A stretch of DNA of 61,939 bases from Arthrobacter pascens (GTDB lineage Bacteria; Actinomycetota; Actinomycetes; Actinomycetales; Micrococcaceae), in assembly GCF_017052465.1 (NCBI RefSeq), contig NZ_JAFHKT010000129.1:1-61939 (forward strand), in the 5' to 3' direction. Positions within the stretch are counted from its first letter, which is position 1; every line of letters begins with the position of its first letter. This document shows positions 1 to 8,402 of the stretch, one piece after another. A program made the position numbers and the translations under genes. Under the pieces are notes generated by a model. The model was not told where the DNA came from and ran no database searches. It was given only the letters and a program-made list of their open reading frames with translations.

Positions 1-1
1 C

Positions 2-553
2 GTGGTCTTCGGCACGGTGGTGTTCGCGATGTTCGCCGGCTTCTACTTCTGGTGGCCGAAGTGGACAGGCAAGATGCTCAACGAGCGCCTCGGCAAGATC
101 CACTTCTGGCTGCTGTTCCTGGGCTTCCACGGCACGTTCCTCATCCAGCACTGGCTGGGCGTGCTCGGCATGCCGCGCCGCTACGCGGACTACATGCCGG
201 AGGACAACTTCACCGGGATGAACCAGTTCTCCACGATCTCCTCGTTCGTCCTCGGCGCGTCGCTGATCCCGTTCCTCTGGAACGTCTTCATCACGGCGCG
301 CAGCCGCCAGCGGGTGACGGTGGACGATCCCTGGGGCTTCGGCGCTTCACTGGAGTGGGCCACATCCTGCCCGCCGCCGCGCCACAACTTCACGTCCCTG
401 CCCCGCATCCGCTCCGAGCGGCCTGCCCTGGACCTGCACCACCCCGAACTCCGGGTGCGTGAACACGAGGCGACGCACTCCCCGGCCGCCGATGTGCTCG
501 GGGCGGCGGACATTGGGTCCCGTGACGTGCGGAGCCCAAGTCCCGACGAGTAG
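2..553 (+). CDS. ctaD: Cytochrome c oxidase subunit I, C-terminal part
   Basis: This is the last 183 residues of the catalytic haem-copper oxidase subunit (aa3 type); the start lies outside the window. The visible part begins in a transmembrane stretch ([13 protein letters not shown]) and continues with the family segment [18 protein letters not shown], a further membrane helix and the usual cytoplasmic tail ([16 protein letters not shown]). The protein works in the plasma membrane, reducing oxygen at the end of the respiratory chain and pumping protons. The hydrophilic tail after the last helix is long and typical of actinobacterial CtaD. Identification is secure; only the 5' truncation limits it. 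Confidence 0.95.
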   Translation: MVFGTVVFAMFAGFYFWWPKWTGKMLNERLGKIHFWLLFLGFHGTFLIQHWLGVLGMPRRYADYMPEDNFTGMNQFSTISSFVLGASLIPFLWNVFITARSRQRVTVDDPWGFGASLEWATSCPPPRHNFTSLPRIRSERPALDLHHPELRVREHEATHSPAADVLGAADIGSRDVRSPSPDE

Positions 554-609
554 TTTTAGCGGCCCACCGTTCAGCCGGGACCTTTAGGCGGGCCCCTGAG
601 CCGCGAGTC

Positions 610-951
610 TTAGGCCGCGACGGCCAGAGGTGCCCTTCGCGCGGAGGTTTCCAGCAGCCCGGCGTCGGCCGGTGCCAGGACTCGGACATTGCATTCGGAC
701 TGCTGCGGATCGATAGACAGCGGCAGGTGGTGCGATTCGGAGCATTTACGAAGCTGCTCCAGCGCCGAGGGTTCAACGTGCGCGTGGCTGACGTCCACGA
801 CGAGCTGCAGGCCTTCCCTCAGATGGTTGGCGCGCTTCATGACGACGTAGAGAGCCTGGATGCTTCGGGCGGTTACATTTCCCTGCGCGGCCACCTGGGC
901 TTCGCCGCATTCGAGATCGAGTCGGACCAAAACCTTAAGCTTGTCGTTCAA
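610..951 (-). CDS. Small STAS/anti-sigma antagonist-like protein
   Basis: A 113-residue protein. I start it at a TTG (949-951) because an AGGGGAG ribosome site lies just upstream; longer in-frame starts lack one. The pattern of a hydrophobic strand (LKVLVRLDL), a strand-helix unit and LQLVVDVSHAHVEPSALEQL resembles a STAS domain of the SpoIIAA/RsbV kind, in which a short strand is followed by a conserved turn and helix. The phosphorylatable Ser of true antagonists is not obvious (the turn reads DVSHAHVEP), so it may bind a partner without the classical switch. It stands alone between ctaD and a divergent region. Function unproven. Confidence 0.6.
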   Translation of the reverse strand: MNDKLKVLVRLDLECGEAQVAAQGNVTARSIQALYVVMKRANHLREGLQLVVDVSHAHVEPSALEQLRKCSESHHLPLSIDPQQSECNVRVLAPADAGLLETSARRAPLAVAA

Positions 952-1179
952 AGAACATCTCCCCTCATGCACGGCCGCGACGCTGCGACCGGAAACCACC
1001 ATAGCCCGAATGTGATTCAGGTAACAGCCAAAAGACCGAATGTTTCTGAATTGCCGCACAGCGCCCTGTTGCCGGGCCGGAGAAACCACGACGGCGGCTG
1101 GGCGGGCTTCTCGAAAAGCGTTTCGGCAAGCTCACCCAGCCGGCGTACAAGGCGGACAGCGGGCAACTAACGGGCGGAC

Positions 1180-1380
1180 TCAGTCCCTGGTGGGGTCCGG
1201 ACGCAGCGGGGCCGGGCCGGGGTCCGGCACGGGGAGCGGTCCCGGCGGTTCGGGCGTCGGGAACGGACTGGGCGGCGGCGTAGGGCCGGACGGATCCGGT
1301 CCGTTCGGATTGGGCCGCATGGGATCGGGACCCGGTTCAGGCGGGAATGGTTCGGGTTCGTGCACTGGCGGAATTGTCAT
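1180..1380 (-). CDS. Proline-rich small hypothetical protein
   Basis: A 66-residue ORF that is about 40 percent proline, built from short units such as PEPFPPEPGPDP and PTPEPPGPLPVPDPGPAP. A strong GAGGGGGAG ribosome site sits two bases before its ATG, which argues that it is translated. There is no signal peptide or membrane segment, so it is probably cytosolic and unstructured. The opposite strand reads as an equally long Gly-rich ORF fused to the peptidase frame, but that frame has its own good start further on. Function unknown; the main doubt is whether the reading frame survives only because of GC-rich sequence. Confidence 0.5.
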   Translation of the reverse strand: MTIPPVHEPEPFPPEPGPDPMRPNPNGPDPSGPTPPPSPFPTPEPPGPLPVPDPGPAPLRPDPTRD

Positions 1381-1540
1381 GGCTCCCCCTCGGCTGCTCG
1401 ATGATTTCCGGTTTGCGGACGCGAGTTCAGGATACGCCCGCGCCCGCGGCGGGAACAGGGTTCAAGCCGGCCGCCAGGTTCCCGCTCCCCCGGTAGCGAA
1501 CGGCCACCCAATTGTCAGTGCGGATCTATATATTGAGGGA

Positions 1541-3781
1541 ATGACCCAGACTCCACTGCAGCACCCCGCAGACAACCCCGCCGCGGCCACCCCTGCGCCT
1601 CCCGTCGCCAGGAAAGTGCCCGCCGAGCGCACCCACCACGGCGACACGTTCGTGGACAACTACGAATGGCTCCGGGAGAAGGAATCCGACGAGGTCGTGG
1701 CCCACCTGAAGGCCGAGAACGCCTACCAGGAAGCCGTCACCGCCCACCAGGAACCGCTGCGGGATGCCATCTTCCAGGAGATCAAGGGCCGCACCCAGGA
1801 GACAGACCTGTCCGTCCCCAACCGCAAGGACGGCTGGTGGTATTTCAGCCGCTCCGTGGAAGGCAAGGAGTACGGCATCCAGTGCCGCGTCCGTGCCCAG
1901 GACACCGGCAACAGGGTGGCCGACTGGACACCCCCGGCGGTGGAGGCCGGCGTCGAAATTCCCGGCGAGGAAGTCCTGCTCGACTGCAACGTGGAGGCAA
2001 AAGGCAAGCCCTTCTTCTCGGTGGGCGGCTCGGCCGTCACCGTGGACGGAAACCTGTACGCCTACGCCGTGGACAACTCGGGCGACGAACGCTTTACGCT
2101 GCGCATCAAGGACCTCCGCACCGGAGAACTGTTGCCGGACATCATCGAGAACACCTTCTACGGCGTCTCCTTCTCCCCGGACGGCACCCGCATCTTCTAC
2201 ACCGTGGTGGATGATTCCTGGCGCCCGTACCAGGTCAAGGCCCACGTTCTGGGCACGCCCGTCACCGAGGATGAGGTGATCTACCAGGAGGACGACGTCG
2301 CCATGTGGCTGGGCTTTGAACTCTCCTCCGACCGGCGCCACCTTGTGCTGGGGATCGGCTGCTCCGAGTACAGCGAAACGCGGCTTCTGCGCTTTGACGA
2401 CCCCTCTGCCACCCTCACCACCGTGATCCCCCGCGGCGAGCGCGTCCTCTACGAGGCCGAACCGTTCCTGCTCGAGGGCCCGGACGGGCAGAAAAATGAG
2501 CGCATCGTCATCACCCACAACCGGAACGCAGTGAACTCGATGGTCTCACTGGTGGACCCGGCCGAACTCGCCAAACCGCTGGCCCAGCAGCAGTGGACCA
2601 CCGTCGTCGAGCATTCCGACGACGTCCGCATCAACGGCGCGGGAGTCACCTCCACGCATCTGGTGGTCTCGGTCCGGAAGGACACCATCGAGCGCGTGCA
2701 GGTGATTTCCCTCGCGGGACTCGGCACGGCCACCCAGGAACCCCCTGTTGAACCGGCGTTTGACGAGGAGCTGTACACGGCCGGGGTTGGCGGCTCCGAC
2801 TACGAGGCCCCGGTAATCCGGCTGGGCTACACCTCCTACTTCACCCCGTCACGGGTCTATGACTTTGTGCTGCCCACCCCGGAGCAGCCGGCCGGTGAAC
2901 TGCTGCTCCGCAAGGAGAGCCCGGTGCTCGGCGGCTACAACGGGGAGGACTATGTGGCATCGCGGGAATGGGCCGAGGCCGCGGACGGGACCAGGATTCC
3001 GCTCTCGGTCCTGCGGCACAAGTCGGTTGCCCGGGACTCCACCGCGGCCGGCCTGGTCTACGGCTATGGCTCCTACGAGTTGAGCATGGATCCGGGCTTT
3101 GGCATCGCCCGGCTGTCACTGCTGGACCGCGGGATCGTCTTCGTCATTGCGCACATCCGCGGCGGCGGCGAACTCGGCAGGCACTGGTACGAGGACGGCA
3201 AGAAGCTCAGCAAGAAGAACACCTTCACGGACTTCATCGCTGCCACTGATTGGCTGGCGGCCTCTGGCTGGGTCGCGCCGGACCGCATCACGGCCTTGGG
3301 CGGCTCCGCCGGCGGGCTGCTCGTGGGCGCCGTGGCCAATATCGCCCCGGAGAAGTACGCGGCCGTCGTGGCCGAAGTGCCATTCGTGGATGCACTGAAC
3401 ACCATTCTGGACCCCGAGCTGCCGCTGTCCGCGCTGGAATGGGAGGAGTGGGGCAATCCCATCACCGACCCCGCGGTGTACCAGTACATGAAGTCGTACA
3501 CCCCCTACGAGAACGTCCGCGAGGCCGCCTACCCGAAGATCGCCGCCGTGACATCCTTCAATGACACCCGGGTGCTCTACGTGGAACCGGCCAAGTGGGT
3601 GCAGGAGCTGCGCAACAAGACCACCGGATCCGAGCCGATCGTCATGAAGATCGAAATGGACGGCGGCCACGGAGGTGCCTCCGGCCGGTACGTGCAGTGG
3701 CGCGAACGGGCCTGGGACTACGCCTTCATCGCTGACTCCCTTGGGGCCACGGAGCTCCTCCCGGGCGCGGGGCTGAAGTAG
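1541..3781 (+). CDS. ptrB: Oligopeptidase B-type S9A serine peptidase
   Basis: A 746-residue member of the prolyl oligopeptidase family. The N-terminal two thirds form the beta-propeller domain (beginning with the family hallmark HGDTFVDNYEWLRE). The C-terminal alpha/beta hydrolase carries the triad: Ser589 in GGSAGGL, Asp675 in SFNDTRV and His710 in DGGHGG. GGSAGG, rather than GGSNGG, and the FNDTRVLYVEPAKWVQELR segment favour oligopeptidase B, which cuts small peptides after basic residues in the cytosol. No signal peptide is present. The frame stays open upstream to 1040, but that part is low-complexity Gly-rich and overlaps the minus-strand proline ORF. I choose the ATG at 1541, preceded by GAGGGA. 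Confidence 0.9.
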   Translation: MTQTPLQHPADNPAAATPAPPVARKVPAERTHHGDTFVDNYEWLREKESDEVVAHLKAENAYQEAVTAHQEPLRDAIFQEIKGRTQETDLSVPNRKDGWWYFSRSVEGKEYGIQCRVRAQDTGNRVADWTPPAVEAGVEIPGEEVLLDCNVEAKGKPFFSVGGSAVTVDGNLYAYAVDNSGDERFTLRIKDLRTGELLPDIIENTFYGVSFSPDGTRIFYTVVDDSWRPYQVKAHVLGTPVTEDEVIYQEDDVAMWLGFELSSDRRHLVLGIGCSEYSETRLLRFDDPSATLTTVIPRGERVLYEAEPFLLEGPDGQKNERIVITHNRNAVNSMVSLVDPAELAKPLAQQQWTTVVEHSDDVRINGAGVTSTHLVVSVRKDTIERVQVISLAGLGTATQEPPVEPAFDEELYTAGVGGSDYEAPVIRLGYTSYFTPSRVYDFVLPTPEQPAGELLLRKESPVLGGYNGEDYVASREWAEAADGTRIPLSVLRHKSVARDSTAAGLVYGYGSYELSMDPGFGIARLSLLDRGIVFVIAHIRGGGELGRHWYEDGKKLSKKNTFTDFIAATDWLAASGWVAPDRITALGGSAGGLLVGAVANIAPEKYAAVVAEVPFVDALNTILDPELPLSALEWEEWGNPITDPAVYQYMKSYTPYENVREAAYPKIAAVTSFNDTRVLYVEPAKWVQELRNKTTGSEPIVMKIEMDGGHGGASGRYVQWRERAWDYAFIADSLGATELLPGAGLK

Positions 3782-3784
3782 GCC

Positions 3785-4207
3785 TCAGGGCTGGCTTGCG
3801 GTCGTGCCGGCCAGGCGCTGGACCAGCGCCAGGCCGGCCGGGCTGCCTGGCCAATGGCGTTCCAGCGGTTCGTTGCCGGCCCTGCGGATGACTGAGCGGA
3901 GCACCAAGGCCACGATGATGACATCGTCGGCATAGCCGATGACGGGCAGGAAGTCCGGGACCAGGTCGATGGGCATCAGGAGGTACCCCAGCAGCAGAAC
4001 GAGCCGCACGCGGATTCCACGGTGCAGGGTCCGGTCCGCGGCCAGGCGGCGCAGCAGGGTGAGCAAGTCCGGCAGCAGCCTCAGGGCGTCCTTCATGCCG
4101 ACCGTTTCCGGGTGACGACGGGCGTAGAGGGCCAGCAGGACCAACAACGCGGCGTAGATCAGGGCGATCCCGCCGATGACGGCGATCGCTGCCTCCCACC
4201 AGTTCAT
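3785..4207 (-). CDS. DUF1232 (YkvA-like) membrane protein
   Basis: A 140-residue protein with an N-terminal transmembrane helix (AVIGGIALIYAALLVLLALY). A DUF1232 core follows, recognisable by the segment LLGYLLMPIDLVPDFLPVIG and then YADDVIIVALVLRSV, which is the diagnostic PIDLIPDFIPVLGYLDD-type sequence of the family. The biochemical role of DUF1232 proteins is not known. I chose the ATG at 4205-4207 because GAGGAGG lies seven bases before it; an in-frame start further upstream would add a short non-conserved leader. The stop is only a few bases from the convergent peptidase gene. The upstream region shares the 11-mer TAGTAAGCATG with the csbD promoter region. Confidence 0.85.
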   Translation of the reverse strand: MNWWEAAIAVIGGIALIYAALLVLLALYARRHPETVGMKDALRLLPDLLTLLRRLAADRTLHRGIRVRLVLLLGYLLMPIDLVPDFLPVIGYADDVIIVALVLRSVIRRAGNEPLERHWPGSPAGLALVQRLAGTTASQP

Positions 4208-4332
4208 GGGGTGGCCTCCTCGCAGCACCGGGTTCACGGAGATACTCATCATGCTTACTATTATGCAATGGGCATGTTCGGGGCACCTGTCCGCTGGGGG
4301 CAGGGAACCCGGTGCCGGAACTGGAGCATAGC

Positions 4333-5019
4333 GTGAGCAATGAACAGGGAATGACGCCACTGTCCGATGACGAGCTCCTCGCGCAGGCAGGCACTCCCCT
4401 GCCTGACAAGGAAGTCGCATCCGTACTCGATCTCAATGCCGACCTCGACCTCGGCATCAGCGCGGCGGCGCCAATCGACCTCGCCGTTGCGGCGAACGCC
4501 AACGTGGCTGCCCCGATTGACGCGGCAGCTTCCGCCAACGTCCTCTCCTTCGGCTCCGAGTCGCAGGCCCTTGCCGATCAGGGGGTCATCATCAACCAGG
4601 GAATTACCGCCGACGCCACGGCCGAATCCGCCCAGGACAGCACGATCACCCAGGGCGGCGGCACTGCGGACGGCACGGCCGACGGCGGCACTCCGGAAGG
4701 GTCGAGCGCCGATTCGGCGGCTGACGGGACACTCCCCGACGTCGGCGCCCTTCCCGTGGACCCGGCAGGCGCCTTGGACGGCGACCTCCTGAACGTGAAC
4801 GTGGATCTCGCCGCCGACGCCGACATTGCCGCGCCGATCAATGGCGCCGTGGCAGCCAACGCAAACGTAGCCGCGCCGATCGATGCCGCAGTGGCAGCCA
4901 ACATCGGATCCATCGACAGCGATGCCTTCGCCGTGGCACAGCAGGACGCCATCATCACGCAGAACATCGACGGTTCGGCAACTGCCACTGCAGACCAGCA
5001 GTCCGACCTCGAACAGTAA
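4333..5019 (+). CDS. Ala/Asn-rich duplicated protein, candidate substrate or precursor
   Basis: A 228-residue acidic protein with no signal peptide, no Cys and almost no basic or aromatic residues. After an N-terminal leader-like part (SDDELLAQAGTPLPDKEV) come two homologous units of about 70 residues. They span roughly residues 35-110 and 152-228 and are separated by a Gly/Thr/Asp-rich linker. Each unit contains two copies of a 12-14 residue motif, AAPIDxAVAANANV, followed by a block ending in D-x-x-I-x-Q and a polar Ala/Thr/Asp stretch. The GTG at 4333 is chosen because GGAG lies six bases before it; a GTG at 4312 would add seven residues. It ends seven bases before the M50 protease gene, so the two are probably co-transcribed. 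I do not recognise a characterised function. Confidence 0.75.
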   Translation: MSNEQGMTPLSDDELLAQAGTPLPDKEVASVLDLNADLDLGISAAAPIDLAVAANANVAAPIDAAASANVLSFGSESQALADQGVIINQGITADATAESAQDSTITQGGGTADGTADGGTPEGSSADSAADGTLPDVGALPVDPAGALDGDLLNVNVDLAADADIAAPINGAVAANANVAAPIDAAVAANIGSIDSDAFAVAQQDAIITQNIDGSATATADQQSDLEQ

Positions 5020-5026
5020 ATCCTCC

Positions 5027-7504
5027 ATGAGTATTGCGTCTGGCGGGCCGTCCTACACGGACGGTCCGCCAGCCCCTTCCGTGTCCACAGGGATCTCGAC
5101 GGCGCCTGTCCGCGCGGATGGCGTCCAGCTGATCGGCGAGGCCAAAGGCTCCGGCTACCGGGAAGCCCCGTTTCTGGTCCGCCGCGCCGATGGCCAGACC
5201 ATCCAGCTGACCCGGTTGCTCTTCCTCGTCCTGGAGGGCATTGACGGCGAGCGGGATGCCGTCGACATCGCGGAATACGCCGGCAACCGCTACGGGAAGC
5301 TGGTTAGCGCCGACAATATACAAACGCTGGTCGAGGGCCAGCTGCTGCCGCTGGGGCTGCTGCGGCTGGCCGACGGCTCCCAGCCCGGAGTCCGAAAGTC
5401 CGATCCCCTGCTGGGCATGCGCTTCCGATACACGGTCACTGACCCGGAGCGCACGCGGAAGCTGACGGCGCCCTTCGCAGCGCTCTTCCATCCGCTGATC
5501 GTGGCAGCAGTGACAGTGGCTTTCCTGGCCTCGTGCTGGTGGGTACTCATGGTCAAGGGACTGGGGTCGGCCACCCACGACGCCTTCGCCAACCCCGGAC
5601 TGCTGCTGCTCATCTTCGCCATCACTGTTCTCTCCGCGGGCTTCCACGAGTTCGGCCACGCGGCAGCTGCACGCCGGGGAGGAGCCACGCCGGGCGCAAT
5701 GGGGGCCGGCCTGTACCTCGTCTGGCCGGCCTTCTACACCGACGTCACTGACTCGTACCGGCTGGGACGCGGGGGCCGGTTGCGGACGGACCTCGGCGGC
5801 CTGTACTTCAACGCGATCGTCGCCGTCGCCATCATGGGCATCTGGTGGGCCAGCGGCTACGACGCGCTGCTGCTCGTGGTGCTCACCCAGATCCTGCAGA
5901 TGGTCCGCCAGCTCCTGCCGCTGCTTCGCTTCGACGGCTACCACATCCTTGCCGATGCGACGGGCGTGCCGGACCTGTTCCAACGCATCAAACCCACGCT
6001 CCGGGGCCTCCTGCCATGGAACTGGCGCAAGCCAGAACCCGAAGCGCAGGCCCTGAAGCCTTGGGCCAGAGCGGTCATCACCGCCTGGGTCCTGATCACC
6101 GTGCCGCTGCTGCTGGCCAGCCTGGTGCTGATGGTCCTCGCCCTTCCGCGGCTGCTGGGCACCGCCTGGGCGAGCCTCGAGGACCAACAGGGCCTGCTCG
6201 CCGGCAGCCTCGCGGGTGGCAACTTCGCGGATGCCGCCGTCCGCGTCCTGGCAATTGCCGCCGTCGTCCTTCCGCTGCTGGGCATCGGCTACATGCTGGT
6301 GCGGCTGGCGCGCCAGCTGGCCGTGGGCCTCTGGAAGAAGACCCGCGGCGGACCACTGCAGCGCGGCACAGCCGTGGCCGCCACCGCTGCCCTCCTGGCC
6401 GGGCTCGCCTGGGCGTGGTGGCCTTCACCCGGCACGTACCGGCCGGTGCAGCCCTACGAACGCGGAACGCTGTTCGATGCCACGGCCGCGATCTACCCTG
6501 CCCTGTCAGGAGGCGCGGACGGGGCAGTCCTGCAGGAAGGTCGCGGGGGCCGGACGGTGGCGTTGTGGCCCGAAGGCACGGAACCGCCTACTCGCGACAA
6601 GCCCCAGCTCAGCATGGTGCTCGTGCCCCGGCAGGATGCAGCAGCGCAGACGGATGCCGGTGAACGGTCGGTCCCCGGACCCGGCACTCCCCTGCCGCCG
6701 TCGTGGGTTTTCCCGTTCGACAAGCCTCCGGCACCTGAGGAGGACGGCAACCAGGCCCTGGCGGTGAACACGGTGGACGGGTCCGTGACGTACGACGTCG
6801 CTTTTGCCCTCGTCTGGGCCGAGGACGGGCCGGTGGCTACGCGCAATGAGGCCTATGCCTTCGCCAGCTGTGCGGACTGCGCAGCGGTGGCTGTCGGCTT
6901 CCAGGTGGTACTGATCATCGGCCAGGCTGACGTGGTGGTGCCGGAAAACCTCTCGGCGGCCGCCAACTACAACTGCGTCCGGTGCCTCACCTACGCCCTG
7001 GCCAGCCAACTGGTCCTGACCCTGGACGGTCCCCTGAGCACCGACGGCATGGCACGGCTCACCGCACTGTGGGAGGAGATTGCGGAGTTCGGCCGCACGC
7101 TGCAGGGCGTCCCCCTGTCCGAAATCCAGGGGCGGATCGAGGCCTACAAGCAACGCATCATGGACATCATCCGGAACGACCCCAGCGCCTCGCCCGGCAG
7201 GACCCCGGGCACGAACCCGACGCCGACCACCGGAGGCGGGCAGACGCAGGCACCGCCGTCCGGAGCGACCACATCAGGTCCGACGCCCGATCCGATGCAG
7301 TCTGGATCGGATGATCCGGCTCCTGCTCCCCTGCCATCCGTAGCCCCCGCTCCGGCCGACCCGGCTCCTGCGCCCCCGCCTGCCGACCCGGCACCAGCCC
7401 CGGCGCCGACAGGTCCCGCCCCCACCGGGGCACCTGCCGAACCCGCGGAGGCCGTACCGACCCCGGCAGGCGCAGCCCCCGCGACCAACGAGCCGGCTCC
7501 GTAG
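5027..7504 (+). CDS. Membrane M50 (site-2 type) metalloprotease with PqqD/RRE-like N-terminus
   Basis: An 825-residue polytopic protein. Residues about 35-120 look like a PqqD/RiPP-recognition winged-helix domain (short strands, then LTRLLFLVLEGIDGERDAVD and an ADNIQTLVEGQL helix). Membrane helices follow. Zinc ligands are visible as HEFGH at 207-211 and Asp303 in LRFDGYH, the M50 arrangement. After the last helix (around residues 455-470) comes an extracytoplasmic region with two CxxC pairs, Cys615/618 and Cys650/653, a helical segment, and a Pro/Ala/Thr-rich tail of about 100 residues. Related proteins are annotated as peptide zinc metalloproteases; some act on ribosomally made peptides. 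Following the repeat protein by seven bases, it may recognise that protein through the RRE-like domain and cleave it. No clear Shine-Dalgarno precedes the ATG, so translational coupling is likely. Confidence 0.85.
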   Translation: MSIASGGPSYTDGPPAPSVSTGISTAPVRADGVQLIGEAKGSGYREAPFLVRRADGQTIQLTRLLFLVLEGIDGERDAVDIAEYAGNRYGKLVSADNIQTLVEGQLLPLGLLRLADGSQPGVRKSDPLLGMRFRYTVTDPERTRKLTAPFAALFHPLIVAAVTVAFLASCWWVLMVKGLGSATHDAFANPGLLLLIFAITVLSAGFHEFGHAAAARRGGATPGAMGAGLYLVWPAFYTDVTDSYRLGRGGRLRTDLGGLYFNAIVAVAIMGIWWASGYDALLLVVLTQILQMVRQLLPLLRFDGYHILADATGVPDLFQRIKPTLRGLLPWNWRKPEPEAQALKPWARAVITAWVLITVPLLLASLVLMVLALPRLLGTAWASLEDQQGLLAGSLAGGNFADAAVRVLAIAAVVLPLLGIGYMLVRLARQLAVGLWKKTRGGPLQRGTAVAATAALLAGLAWAWWPSPGTYRPVQPYERGTLFDATAAIYPALSGGADGAVLQEGRGGRTVALWPEGTEPPTRDKPQLSMVLVPRQDAAAQTDAGERSVPGPGTPLPPSWVFPFDKPPAPEEDGNQALAVNTVDGSVTYDVAFALVWAEDGPVATRNEAYAFASCADCAAVAVGFQVVLIIGQADVVVPENLSAAANYNCVRCLTYALASQLVLTLDGPLSTDGMARLTALWEEIAEFGRTLQGVPLSEIQGRIEAYKQRIMDIIRNDPSASPGRTPGTNPTPTTGGGQTQAPPSGATTSGPTPDPMQSGSDDPAPAPLPSVAPAPADPAPAPPPADPAPAPAPTGPAPTGAPAEPAEAVPTPAGAAPATNEPAP

Positions 7505-7562
7505 CCGCCGCTGAGGAAGCAACGATTACGGCAGATGACAACGGCCGTCGCCGTCCGCACCC

Positions 7563-7568
7563 TATATT
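7563..7568 (+). promoter_or_regulatory. -10 box of probable leaderless methyltransferase transcript
   Basis: TATATT lies exactly six bases before the GTG at 7575 and no ribosome site is present, as expected when transcription starts at the start codon. No convincing -35 element is seen. Confidence 0.5.
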
Positions 7569-7574
7569 TGGACG

Positions 7575-8378
7575 GTGCTCTCATCCCTGAAGAAATACCT
7601 GCTGGTCCCCAAGCTCGTGAGGCTGTCCTCCGAGGCGCCGAAGGATCCTCACACGGCCTGGGACCAGTACTGGGGCAACGTCAACAGCACCGGTGCCCAG
7701 GGAGACGTTTTGTGGGATGCGGGAGACGACCACGAACTGCTCGGCTACCTGGAACACCTGAAGCGGCAGATGCATCCGGACCTTCCCATCGTGGATATCG
7801 GCTGTGGCAGCGGCGCGTTCAGCCGGCGACTGGCTGCCCACTTTCCCCACGTTCTTGGCGTGGACGTGGCCCCCAATGCCATTGCCCGGGCCCGCACTGA
7901 TTCCGAGGGGCTAGAGGGCATCTCCTTCCTGGTTGCCGACATGACAGCACCGGGAGCCGCACGCTCCGTCGCCGCGGCCCTGGACGCCGCCGACATGCCC
8001 GGGGAAGCCAACATCTTCATCCGCGGCGTCCTCCACGTGCTGAAACCCCGTTCCCAGGCGGCCCTGGCAGAGCAGCTGCACCCTCTCGTGGGCAAACGCG
8101 GGCGCATCTTTCTGGCCGAAACAGATTTCCGGGGAAACGCCGTCGAATATGTCAGCCATCTTGGTGCCACCCGCCACTGCATTCCGGCGCCCCTCGCGGC
8201 TGCGATCCGCGGCCTGCCCATGCCCGGACGCTTCGGTGCCGCCCAGCGCGCGCGGGCCTTCCCCGAGGACCGATGGGATGTGGTGGAGGACGGGCCCGCC
8301 GTCATCGAAGCCCGTCCGCTGACCTCCGCTGAGCCCGAACGGATTCCGGGATACTTCTCCGTGCTCCAGGCCCGCTGA
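7575..8378 (+). CDS. Class I SAM-dependent methyltransferase
   Basis: A 267-residue Rossmann-fold methyltransferase. Motif I is IVDIGCGSGAFSRRLA, followed by the acidic end of strand 2 (VLGVDVAPNAIARAR) and a motif II-like FLVADMT; the later part (GRIFLAETDF) fits strand 5. An N-terminal helical lead containing WDQYW is common in small-molecule and peptide methyltransferases of this group. The substrate cannot be read from sequence. It lies 70 bases after the M50 protease on the same strand but appears to have its own leaderless promoter. Participation in the same pathway is therefore plausible but not certain. Confidence 0.85.
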   Translation: MLSSLKKYLLVPKLVRLSSEAPKDPHTAWDQYWGNVNSTGAQGDVLWDAGDDHELLGYLEHLKRQMHPDLPIVDIGCGSGAFSRRLAAHFPHVLGVDVAPNAIARARTDSEGLEGISFLVADMTAPGAARSVAAALDAADMPGEANIFIRGVLHVLKPRSQAALAEQLHPLVGKRGRIFLAETDFRGNAVEYVSHLGATRHCIPAPLAAAIRGLPMPGRFGAAQRARAFPEDRWDVVEDGPAVIEARPLTSAEPERIPGYFSVLQAR

Positions 8379-8402
8379 CCGTGGCACACGAAGCAACCTG
8401 CG

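Noticed and set aside
1040..1540. Upstream extension of the ptrB reading frame
   Set aside because: The 167 extra codons are Gly-rich low-complexity, overlap a minus-strand ORF with a better ribosome site, and precede a good ATG with GAGGGA at 1541 where family similarity begins.
1526..2518. 330-codon minus-strand ORF
   Set aside because: Antisense shadow of the peptidase gene; composition is that of a GC-rich reverse frame and no motif is present.
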